Origin: Stratiolaelaps scimitus
Taxonomy: Eukaryota > Arthropoda > Arachnida > Mesostigmata > Laelapidae
DNA length: 64,000 bases
Reading direction: 5' to 3'
NCBI GenBank assembly: GCA_019614645.1
Contig: JABWDB010000005.1
Span: forward strand, 16,605,001-16,669,000
In this document: positions 1 to 11,306 of the stretch, piece after piece
Position numbering within the stretch: the stretch's first letter is position 1
Layout: each line of letters opens with the position of its first letter
The notes under the pieces: model-generated
The model's database searches: none
Told to the model about the DNA's origin: nothing
Seen by the model: the letters and a program-made list of their open reading frames with translations, nothing else
Program-made: the position numbers and the translations under genes

Positions 1-3000
1 GGCATCAACGATAGCATCAGCCTTACTTGTAGTAGTTGATGCGGCTGCTGGTGAATGCTTCGTGAGACGCCGGTAGGTATCGCCAATACGCCAATAGCAT
101 GTGCCGGCCCATAGGTCGGCCTCAGCTTCTACGGCACCGCCGCGACAAAGACGCGGCGTTGGTCTTTGGTGTCGCCGGCAGCGCGAGTTCCCCACCACCA
201 CGGGCTGGCTTGCCGGACCTTTCACACATAGATTTACCGGTTAGCGAGCCCTATGCTGAGCCGGCTTACTACCACGCGAGCCGGTTAACTCTAGCGGGCA
301 CTCGCGAAGCGGGTATTACGGCGGTTTCGGTTGCGTCGCTTTGACGGTCCGTTCCGTCAATCTGCCGATCGGTCCGTGAGAGGGAACAACGCATCGAGGA
401 AGCGGCTCCGTGCTATTTCGAGACCCTTTTCGCCAACACCGACAGCGGAGTCTCTCTCTCGCGCTCTCTCGCTCCCTCGCGCGCTTCGGCTGCGGACGCC
501 ACGTGTAGGCAACGAAACTATGAAGACCACGATGAAGCACGAAGGAAATACGAAGCACATTTGATTGAAGCAGGCCGTGCGGGCAGGTCGGCTCAGGCTT
601 CGAACGAACTGTAAGCGAGCGATAACGGCAAGAACGACGGAGGCGACGCCGAAGACGATGACAACGAATTGAGAGCTGAGAAGGGAGGGCGAGCGTCGCC
701 GCTGGCGAACCGAACGGCTCAAATGAGTACGACGATGAAGAGAAACCAAGCACCGATGAAGCCGAAAGGCGGCAGAGCCTAAAAACCGAGGTGATCTGGG
801 CGTGGGCTGGGGGCATCCTCACGTATTATCATTATATGAGCACAGTTACAGAAGGGCAGAACGGTAGAAGACACGAGAAGCGCAACATTCGAACTGCAGA
901 GCATCCGATGGCGGCGACAGTAACAGCAGCAGCAGCAGCAGCAACACAAAAGAAACATCTGAAGAGTAGATATGTAGCAGCGCCGGTAAGAGATGCGGCA
1001 ATACTTGAAAAGCAATATTCAACAACAACAACAACGAGATGACGTGCGTCAAGAACACTGGGCAACTTTGGCGACGACGCGCGGGTCGCAAAAAAAGAGG
1101 GCAACGATTGACAACGGGGCCGACTCGACACTCCGAGGGTGGTAATACGTCATTGACTATATTATAGGGAAACCGCAGCGTGAAGGGACGAGAAGGGGTC
1201 GGACATCCATCTAATTGCATGGATGGCTCATCTTGCTGATTGACATACCAATGGCGATTAATGTGCTGACAATATTGCAGCGCGAAGTGGGACGGGCTGG
1301 GGCATGATGGCGGAGACGTTGTAAACGGTGGGAGTAGGGGACATTCAACACCACTTACGGAAAGAAAAAGATGAATTTACTGTTAGATCTTCGGATTAAA
1401 AATAACATTGCTAACTACTGTATGTTTGAAAAAAAAAAAGGAAACATTCTGTCTAATATTGCGCTATTTCAAAATGTGGGCGTAAGCATCTCTTGAATTC
1501 TGTAGGGGAACGTGACTGGCGCTTGTTTTATTTATCAAACAATAGATCTGCACGGGCAAGAGTAAGTTGGCAGTAAAATCAACGGAGACCGCGCACGAAT
1601 GATCAGATAAGCGTTCAGGTCAAGTTCATGCTTCTCAGCGGTGCCTGCTAATTTCGTCGTGCTTTTGAGATATTGGCACGGCCTAAATGGTTAGCAGTTG
1701 AACAGGCGAGTCATTTTCGACGACAATTCAGGCTTCATTGTACGAGTTTTAAAAATGGGATATACAAAAGAATAAATATTGGAATATATAGCGAATTCGG
1801 CCGACGCTACTACGCGACAACATATCCTGTGTGTATGTGTGTACGATGTAATGTGTAGCCACGTTCACACGAGAGAATCAGTTGCTGTGATATACTTCCT
1901 AGTCGAGTGTTTAACTAGTATAACAGCAATATAGTATAACGGTATAGAGTACAACAGTAATATCCAATGAGGCTTATGGCGATCTTTCTCAATTGTGTCG
2001 AAACTATCCAAGGTCATTCCAACGCCTCGGACAGGGTCGCACACATTTCGTAAAAATGTAAAAATGTACAAAAATCTGCTGGAAATTCAGTATCCGTTGC
2101 TAAGCTTTTCCTAAAAAAAAGGCCAGGTAGAGGTAGGCGATTAATAGCAGCGAAGCCGGTTTGGATGGGGACCCCTTCCCAATGAGGAATAGCCTATCGG
2201 ATAGAAGCGGTGTACGTCAAGGATCATCACTGGGTTGGGACTACGTCACAGTCTCTACGTCCATGTGTTAGTTCGAGGGCATCACCCCGGAGGCCGCTTT
2301 GATGTTCAGCTCTGAGTAATTCGGTCGATTTGAGCAGATCTATCTGTTTGCCTTCTCCGAGCTCATTTGTGCTGGTATGGTTGCAAATAGCTGCTTGCTT
2401 TGATCTCGTATATTTCAACGAGGGTAGGTGGGAAATTGAGTGGGTTCCAGTTGGGTGTCTAGTTTCTAAAGCTAACTGGAAGGCAGTGCGTCGTTGACGA
2501 TGTATTTGTGTCACTCTATACAGCCATAAGACATTTCATATATGAGAGCCAATAAGAGGTAAACTTCTTACCTCGATGCAGCAATCAGTTGGAAAATAAC
2601 AACAAAAAATAGTAGATTAAAATAAATCCTAATATATTACAGCGAGTATCGCCTGTATGTCGAAACTGGTTTCAGTACGAGAAACATTAATGATTGCCAC
2701 GAGTGACAGCAGCCGACGGTGAATTGTTGGATTTCTTGAATGAAAATGCGGCCCAATCAACATGAGAGCTTCCCTTATCTTGTCTGAACTTACTCGATGC
2801 GCCAAGAGTCGTCTTCGATAAGAATCGTAGAGTTTCCACGCCTGTTAAAAAGCCTGTATAAAAGCCTGTGTTCGAACGAGTTACTGCCTGTTGATGAAAT
2901 GTGGAGCCGACATACGGCCACCCTTGGCCACAGTGAGAGGTCCGATCGCGTGTGAGATCGCGTTTCCGATTAGCGCCATCACTAGTCGCTCCAATGGCCG

Positions 3001-6000
3001 CCCAAGCCTTTTCAGAATTTCCTTCGTCGCCAGCGAATCTAGTAGACCTGCACTACTAACCCGCCGGCGATTCGTTCACTTAGAACAACAAGGGAAGTTA
3101 AGACGGAATTCGTAAAGCATGTATGCGAATCATGATGTGCATTGTATTTTCATATTGAATTGCTCTTCTGCATTGTATTGCATTGCATTGCCGATTAGCT
3201 GCGAGTAATGTATTGAAGGACACCTGTCCATACACAACAAGCGTTAGGAAAAATACAAGAAGGAACGCGGATTCGACATCAAACCAATGGCGATACCGTT
3301 GGCAATCGTCTCAGCGTAGGTATTTCGCTGCTTGCTCCGCAATAAACAAGAATTTTCAGGTAGATGAAAAATTGATATTCTTCGATAATGCCCAAGGCAA
3401 AATGGAGTGGTTAGACCACTCATCAGATTCATGGCCATAAAGTGTCAATGCTGTGCATTTGCTGGGATCAGCAATGGAAATGCCTCCTTCTGAGTTCATA
3501 AGAGAAGGGGCTCTCTTGTGGACTTCTAAAATCTGGCGAAACTGTCAACGCAGACCGTGATACAAGACCGAGAAATTGACAGGAAATGGCCCTGGAGGGG
3601 CAATGGACGACGTAAGGTGATATTGCAACATAACAAGTCTAGGGCCCTGTCGATTTAGCGATCTGTACAGTAACTGATCCTGGCTGGGAAATCTTGCCAT
3701 ACCCGCTGAATAGCCTTGACATTGCTTCATCAGGTGAAAACCTATTCGCCTCTATGGCGTACGATCTGCGGACCTCTGCTTCACGACGGAAGAAGAGGTC
3801 TGAAATGTATTTGATCCTTAGTGCGACCCAGCTCATTAAAACACAAGACAGTGCGGTAATAGCCAATTTCGGAACCGTTATTACTGCCTTTGGGGAGAGT
3901 CGTTAGCCTATATTCTAGCCTAACCCAACATAATTACATAATTTCTAGGCTAGCATATGAGTTGCTTGCATCCCTTAGATGCTTCGCAGTTTGAGACGAG
4001 GTGTGCCGAAATGCCCAATATATTTGCCATCTACGAGATGATATTGACACCGTTGCACAACTTGCATTGATGAGCACGTTTACTTGCCTATAAAACAATG
4101 CCGAAAGCAGTATTGCGGAAGCTAAATGTTGGTTGACAATCTGCCTAGGAAATTTACTTTTGGCTGATGCTATAGCACAGTATTTCACTAGCTTGATATC
4201 CAGATTAAGATTAAGAGCTATTTACTATTAGTGCTTTATTGCATACGGTCATCAGCTCAACGGGCCATAGGTAAAGCCTTCAGAGGAGCTAGTGATACAG
4301 GAGTGCTTTGAAACTCGTGTAGAAAACAGGTACGACTTGAAAGGTGGACTCCTTTTCGACCATTCATAATTAACCGTAACAGTACCGGAGCTCTTTCGAA
4401 ACGATCGTTTCTAAGATTTGTTTAGCAAAAAAGTCTATTCTGCAAAATTGTCCCGTCTTTACCTTGGACTGCCCCTTTTGCGGTCACTCGCACCTTTGAA
4501 GAACGTCGGCCCGCACCTGACTTATCATACCTCGAATTAGAAAAGAAGCTAAAGCCTTCGTTAGTCTAGAGCTGATGCTCTAACTTTTGTCTAAATCCGG
4601 ATCAGGATTAGCGGTTCCCTCATCTTCAAACGGATATGACTCGCACAGAGACGGATAGAAGGCTTTGATAGAAGAATCACCAGCACGCACGCAGAATGCC
4701 TCTTCCAATGAACAACCAAGTGAAATCAAGCACACCTGTTCCTCGTCTCTCGCTCCTCGATTCTCTCCTCGTAGATTTCGAGTGTGCACGTGTCAGCCAG
4801 TGTGAGCTTGCCTTCGCAAAATCCCGCAGCGTTGTACCGCGCTTGAAAACGCTTTGTAAAATGTGTTTTAAGTCGGACCGCCGCTTCATGCGGCTCAATA
4901 CTTGCATGATCAGCATGTGTTCTGCAAAATACTTAGAGCGCGCGAATTAATTTCGACAAACTCGAATCACACATACATACACACACACACAGACATATGC
5001 TTGTATTCGATGAAACCGTGTCCACTACGCGAAATTTGTATGATTCAGTCCTTTTAAGCTAGCCGAGATCGACTGCTGGTAAGCTGGTGGGCTTTAATGC
5101 GACCGCATCATCTGCACAACAGCGACAGCCTCACATCTCGACATACATTTTATGATCTATTGACATATGGTAAATGTAACGAATATTCTTCGCCACATTG
5201 CGCGCCTTATCGTCCGGTAAAACTTGTGCGTGTATACATCACGTTTGCGCCATGTGTGTGTGTGTAGTTCGCGTTTTTTTTTTGCGAAACACTCCGCAAG
5301 GAACAGCGAACATTTACAGCGAAGGAACCAACCGCAAATTGTAACAGAACTCATACAATACACTCATATGATTAGCCAAACCTAGTCGGGACTCGTAATG
5401 CAGAAGAGGCCAGCTCGGCGTTTGGCCCAACAATAAAGCGCCTATAGGCTAGAGTTAGTAGTGATTCGGTTGTAATTTCTCGACGAGAGTGACAGGAATC
5501 ACAAAAGACAGTGGCTTGACTGTTGTACGAAGTGAGACTTGTCTCCCTATGGAGTCGGCGATTTAAATTTGCTCTGAATAGCGATCCCACTCATTCATTT
5601 CGTTCCCGGTAGTTGCTGTTCTGCTCCATCTCGAGCTGTTCTGTGGCAATGGCAGAACAACCGCGGGCACAACAGAGCCTCTCTACGAGAATGTGTTCGG
5701 GTTTCCGAGAGCAATCACTGACTAGGACAGCCATCGCGAATTGTGTTTGTGTGCTCCATTCAAAGTGGGGCGAGTCCGTGAGCAACAAAAATATCCAATA
5801 GGCTTCAAGTAGACAATTTTTGCTGGCTTCTGCTTTTTGCGATCATTTTTATTTAACAGCGATAAGTTGCGTTTTTTTTTTAATGTATGTATTTCTCGCG
5901 ACTCTATTCACCCTCGAGTTCCTGGACGTCGTTGAATTTTATTCTGACACCAATTTTCGAATTAGCATTAGTAAATGCTCCTGACCATTTTACCAGCCAA

Positions 6001-6510
6001 ACTTCATGTCATCGTAATATCGCCATCATTCGTCACCGACCGATCGGCTCCCCGGCAAACATCTAGGGGTATCTATTGGCTTTTTTGTATAGGCTGTTGG
6101 CTTATTTGTCAAACGAACTCATTAAGTGTGCGCAAGGCTTTCCCCACCTCTCCTTCCTGTCAGCTGTCACTTTGCGAATATTGATGTTATTTCTTGCACG
6201 CGTGCATGTTGAATACTGAACTAGAATTCTCTTGCCGTCGCACGAGGCACGAATGCGACAGTGATCCTTCAGCAAAGACAAAACGGATATGACACAAATG
6301 ATCGAATGAGTTGCATGTCGGAAAATTTTCCATCACCGCGCGTATGAGCATATCCAAATTAAGCGACGTTGATCTGGTGAATAATTGATTCGGCAGTCCA
6401 TTTCTCTGAACTGCTATGTGTAAAACAGACATCCCTCACCGTGCTAAGGACAATATTGACTCACGGATTGTGTGTACATCCTTCCAGAGGCTTGAGGTAA
6501 GGCAAAGGTA
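1..6510. other. Apparently non-coding left flank
   Basis: The first 1.2 kb is GC-rich with CT/GC repeats and a CAG tract; beyond that composition is ordinary. Open frames are short, and none carries a recognised motif or paired splice sites, apart from the possible RT-like block near 2.2 kb. Short AC/CA repeats lie near 4975-4990. Confidence 0.5.
2227..2514 (-). other. 95-codon ORF overlapping a possible RT-like fragment
   Basis: The minus frame includes LLRAEHQSGLRGDALELTHG. The plus strand over its 3' end reads SGVRQGSSLG (2207-2236), which resembles the reverse-transcriptase block 'GVxQGxxLxP' of LINEs. Neither reading extends into other recognisable blocks. Confidence 0.12.
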
Positions 6511-6514
6511 AAGC

Positions 6515-6560
6515 TTTATTGGTTTATTAAAGGGGCTGCAATTTCACAATGCTTAAGCTT
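6515..6560 (-). repeat. Dispersed 46-bp repeat, copy 1 (inverted relative to copy 2)
   Basis: On the minus strand it reads AAGCTTAAGCATTGTGAAAT ... ending AATAAACCAATAAA, and matches 9015-9060 with one mismatch in 46. The AATAAA motifs followed by a simple T/C-rich tail (CTTTACCTTTGCCTTACC) suggest the 3' end of a retroposon. Alternatively the pair are terminal inverted repeats of a 2.55 kb element. Confidence 0.65.
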
Positions 6561-7487
6561 ATTGAGATCTTATTATTAAGATCTTATATGTCATCTTGCC
6601 AGGTACGAGTAAGGAAGAGAGTAAGCAAAGGTGGCCCCGACAGGTTCTCATAGTAATACCTAAAAGGTTAAGAGGTGAGGCCTGTCACTCAGGGGAGCAG
6701 CTGAGGGTCAGCTCGAAAAACAGTTATTTATGTCGTCACGCAGTGGGGCATATACGTCATTGCACGTTTTACGTCGACGCTACCGTCGTCGGTCTGACTG
6801 GCAACGTTGGCATGGTAAATGAACAATTTCACAAACTGAGTCTTTTTAAGCGATTTTAAAAACATCTTTTTTCCTACGGATGCAACGGTTATACATTCAC
6901 ATCTCGAAACGAAACTTGAAGAATAATGATAAATTTTCGTTATAAGATAACGAAGACAGCAAGCGTCAAAAGTCTGTATGAATTGCAATGCGCCGATTCT
7001 TCCGAGCAGAGATGAAGCAAATGTAAAATACACCATTTGCTGTGATTGGATTGCTATTCTCTGCAGTTCAGCCACCCCTGAGCTCAGCCGATCCCGAGAA
7101 CAAGGCCAACGTATTTTAAATCCTGTCGGATGTGAAGTGTGTACAGCCAACACAGATGTCTCGACTCAATCGACAATGCATACAAGTCTACGGCCGGGCC
7201 TATAACAGCTGATTCAGCCAATATTCCCAAGTGTAAAAATGACACAATGTAAATGCGTAACCGGGCTTTCCGTTAGCCACCTCACAGAGCAGCGTTGCTC
7301 GTTCAACATGGTCCTCCCAATTCCGACGAGTTTCACCTTGCTACATAGTCGCATTCGCTTATCAGCCTTAGTCACGTCTTTAATTCACGCCATTATCAAT
7401 AATTTGCCCCTCCCTGAGAGGCCATCCGGCCGCACAGGTGAGAAAAACTCGGAAAATTTCCCCTGCGCCGGGGGGGCGTGTGCTCTC

Positions 7488-7755
7488 TATAAAAAGGGCG
7501 GTCAATTGATCTACGATGCGCTGTCCGCGTACGCTTTTCACTCTCTCTATTTGTTGTTACGTTCTTATTTGTGCGCCGTTGTTTGTGCGCCGCTGGTATT
7601 TGTGCGCTACGGTGGATTTGTGCGACTTGCCGGCACTGTGCGCTGATCGCACCGCCCCGACGGGTGGAACGGGAGAGAGCTCCAACGATCCACAGGCCAC
7701 CACCCCGGCACGAAGCGAAGGTGGCGCCGCCGGGTGGCGGAATCTAAGAAACTAA
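7488..7755 (+). promoter_or_regulatory. TATA-type promoter-like segment with short tandem repeats
   Basis: TATAAAAA (7488-7495) follows a GC-rich stretch. About 28 bases downstream is a pyrimidine-rich initiator-like region and an ATG ORF (7516-7755) with a hydrophobic start (MRCPRTLFTLSICCYVLICA). Just after it, TTTGTGCG occurs four times in about 60 bases (7568-7624). This could be a gene promoter or part of a solo LTR; no matching second LTR or target duplication was seen. Confidence 0.3.
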
Positions 7756-8089
7756 ATAGTCTGAAGACAGCGCGTAGGGATCCGGACCACCCGACGAAGC
7801 TGAGCTACCCGGCCGCTTATATAGCTACTGGTTGGGCCGCCCGACGCGATCTCGGTTCCGGGGGACGGCTTGAGGCGATCTCTCGGCGTCGCCGTCGGCC
7901 TGCCGCCTCGATCGGAGTGCGCTCGTGGCGCACGACCGGCGTCTCGGCATTTCTCTAACTCGTCGCGGGTGCTAACGGCGATGCAAGGCGATGAAATCGT
8001 AAAAACAGTATCGTTTCAATGACCAATCTACCCTCGCCCAATGAGCGAGGTCACAGAGGCTCCCCGGATGGGTTCAGTCAGCTGTGATG

Positions 8090-8102
8090 TTTTGGCGGGA
8101 AA
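8090..8102 (+). promoter_or_regulatory. Canonical E2F-type site
   Basis: TTTTGGCGGGAAA matches the textbook E2F/DP binding element. It lies about 600 bases downstream of the TATA-like box. Whether it is used is unknown, and a chance match is possible. Confidence 0.25.
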
Positions 8103-9014
8103 TGGTACTCGCTACGGGTAACGATAGCGTAGCGTGTGTTGGGTAGTCATCGCGAAAGGTGGCGGGACGATATGATCTGGCTGTGAGTGAGCTGTGTCAA
8201 TTTATACTGGAGCCACGAGAGCTCCACTCACTACGATCACAAGGGACAGACAGCCACCGGTGGTGGTGGCGGTGGTGCCGTCGATGGCGGCGGCAGCCGC
8301 AGCAGCGAAACCTGCCTCCTTCCCCGTTACCGCCTGCTGAGAGCCTCGCCGAATCAGCCGTCGAGTTGAACCACGCTACCGCAATCGAATGAGTTGATAC
8401 GTTTGCTAAAGGGTGTGTCGGGCCAACACGGCGTTCTGGTCAGGAGAGTGAAGAGCTTGCAATTGTAGCACGAGAAAAATGTGGAAACGCATTGGCCACG
8501 AGCCGGCTTTGCTGCTATTTCTTATCACCTCCCACACACAACGGCCCATATATATATATATATATATATATTAAAAGTAAATCCTACCATCTCTTCCAAT
8601 CTCAGTTTTGCGAAAATTCGCCCAGCCCCTCTGACGCTTCTCACCACGTGTTATCAGTAGTATGGGATTATTACGAGCAGGACCAATATCTGTGGGTAAA
8701 ATAGACATCTTCACAAGGCCAGGGGCGAATTTTAACCCGCGATATCCGCTCTATTTGTTCAAGGTGTGTCGCCCAGCTCTCGCCGTCTCGAATGTGACGG
8801 ACAGGTAGTAAGTTGAGCTTGATATTTTCATTAATTAGAATTAATTTAGACACGGGACTGCAGCAAACATTGTGTGGACGCCACCTGTTCAATGGAAGAC
8901 ACTAAAACATAGCTGAGGATCAACTAAGAGACAAAAGAAGATATACCCAGACAAGTGTTCGATTCAAGTTTTGTCTGTTGACATTAACTTACATTCAACG
9001 AAAGGTTATTATTC

Positions 9015-9060
9015 AAGCTTAAGCATTGTGAAATTGCAGCTCCTTTAATAAACCAATAAA
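9015..9060 (+). repeat. Dispersed 46-bp repeat, copy 2, with tetranucleotide tail
   Basis: This is the partner of 6515-6560 in the opposite orientation. It is followed directly by CTTATCTTATCTATCTATCT, a tail like those at LINE/SINE 3' ends. Similarity stops abruptly at the AAGCTT edge in both copies. Confidence 0.65.
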
Positions 9061-9069
9061 CCTTATCTT

Positions 9070-10222
9070 ATCTATCTATCTATTCATCATATATTGTTGG
9101 TTTTAAGTCTGTTTTGCTTTTCCACAACGTAGAGACTATATGTACATTGTAAAAATTGCGATATTTTCTCCGGCAGTATAATGAGGCGCGGATCGATTAA
9201 AACTAATATGCAGAGTCACAACTTCCACTTCGGCGCGCTGTTGCCTTGGTGGAAAATTCGACCCATCGTCGGAGGCCCAATAAATAGCAACAACCTTCAT
9301 GGCATGTTATTATAGCTATGGGACCCAACCTGACCGTGGCGCCGAGAGGGAATTATTTCTAAGTAAACACTCGGCAAGGTAACAAATGATTTATTATTGT
9401 CATTATTGTTTAATGCATATTTACAGCATATTCAAAACTAAATACTTGAGGGAAATCCCCTACCATGTAAATTAACTGGATTTTTCGGAATTAAACTGAA
9501 TACGTAAACAATAATTCATAAACTAGAAAAAAAGTGAACAAATTAATATACTATAATATATAAAAAAAATTATTGAAAATAATTGTGACGATAAACTATC
9601 CAAGTAAAAAAAAAGATCCACGAAGTTATAGCATTTAGAATAGGTGCAAATGACTATAGAAAAAATAATTAAAAATTTTATGACATTGGGTAACAGTAGA
9701 TGTGCTCTAGTAAAACCTCACATTAGATATGTGCCTGCCGGGATAAATAATCAATGTTTTTTGAAAAATTAACGAAAAAAATAGATCTTACCTGTTAGTT
9801 GTAAACTTCGTGTGCTTATTAGCGTTATTTCTCGTTGCTCTTCTTTTGCCAACATTATTTCCGTGTTGTACTGCCAAATACATCTACATAGCCCCCGTCA
9901 TAGCCCACGAGTCATCATTTACCGTAACGCGAAATACAGCAATCGAGTTGCCCGTAGTTACATACCATGATTCCCCCGTAGGTCCATAATGCGATACCTT
10001 TTTTGTAGGTCGAACTGGCCCGCCGAAACCTGTATTACATAGTATTATATCGTACAGGCGGTTTGCAGCTGAGGAGCATTTTGCAAATCAATCAATTACT
10101 CAAGCTCGTAACTAATAAGCTGAGCACATGGTCACGTAGGTATAAATTTCAAAGGATCTACCTAAGTAAAGAAAAAAAAATACAAAGACAACGAAAACAA
10201 GCACCACTTATACAAAGAAGAG
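9070..10222. other. AT-rich spacer downstream of the GTPase gene
   Basis: Poly-A-rich, stop-dense DNA without ORFs of note, RNA genes or clear repeats. It separates the 9.0 kb repeat copy from the GTPase gene's likely 3' end. Confidence 0.5.
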
Positions 10223-10748
10223 TTTATTATTAGCATCGTCATAATCATCATCATTGTCGTCGTCGACATAATTCAACATCGAACGTTGTTACAATCGCCA
10301 CATATCGAAACTGTCAATAGCTGGTCGTCATGATTGAATGACGTTCCGATAGATGTTACAATTCACATAAGTAGCTCTTCGAACCGAACGTTCACCGATG
10401 GTGCGTTACCCACCAATCTGGTGATTGAGAGCAACGAGATGCCGGAACGAAAACTTGGACGATTCTTTGTTCAACTTGCTCTTGTGCGAGGGGGAAACAG
10501 TCAAAGTTAGAAATCGACCATTCCAGATGAATGTCTCGAATCATGATTTTATAATCCTAGAAGAAAATGGCACAGCCATAGAATAAGAGAACTCCCCGTG
10601 GAGTTCGGGTGCATGAGACAGAATTGTAGTCATTGTTGCTTTAATCGTTTAGTACCATCTACTAGTTTAACATTTTCTGATGGTGATGGAGGTTATAGGG
10701 CCACTCTGATACTCCTAACAACAAGTGGCAGGTGTGCTAACATTTATT
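10223..10748 (-). terminator. Possible polyadenylation signals of the GTPase gene
   Basis: AATAAA occurs on the minus strand at 10748-10743 (about 320 nt after the stop codon) and at 10228-10223 (about 840 nt after it). Either could end the 3' UTR. The choice cannot be made without transcript data. Confidence 0.35.
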
Positions 10749-11069
10749 CGTCATTGAGATACATCGCGGTTAGGCAAAGTTGAGGCTGGTGGCTTCTTCA
10801 CTTTACAGGTATCGCTGTGTGGTGAAACACAAAATAGATCCAGGTTGTTTAATGTACGCATAGGCGATTAATGTCAAAGGAATCATGCTGCTGCTGCTCT
10901 CCTTGCCGTCCGCTGATGTCTCATGATGCTGAGCTTTCTCCGATTAATTGCAGCCAGTTGAATTATGCTTTATCAGGCCGCCGGACTCGTTGATTAAAAT
11001 TGTGATGTTGCCTCTGATGCCGTCTAGGAAATGTACCATATCAATTGACCGGTTGCTAATCTCGACGTG

Positions 11070-11306
11070 TTAAAGGTCCAACGTGTCCTTGAGGAACTCG
11101 TCGTAGAGAGCCTTGGCCTCCTTCTGAACCTGCTGAACCGTACCGGCTATACTATTAAGCTGTCGAATCTTATCGTTTGTACGCTCATCGAGCTTTTTCG
11201 TTGCCGGCGAATAGCTAGTGGCCCATACTCCGAGGCAGGCAATGATGACAAGAGCGCATGCGAGAACGGGGATCTCGCATGCTGACGGAATATCATGGAA
11301 CTGGTC
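11070..11306 (-). CDS. GTPase terminal exon: second hydrophobic segment, coiled tail, stop
   Basis: The acceptor is gtctgtgatgcag|GACCAG; it enters in phase 0 and ends at TAA (11070-11072). It codes a second hydrophobic segment (about IPVLACALVIIACLGVWATS) and a charged helix (KKLDERTNDKIRQL ... DEFLKDTLDL). No further splice is needed. Confidence 0.92.
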   Translation of the reverse strand, partial: DQFHDIPSACEIPVLACALVIIACLGVWATSYSPATKKLDERTNDKIRQLNSIAGTVQQVQKEAKALYDEFLKDTLDL

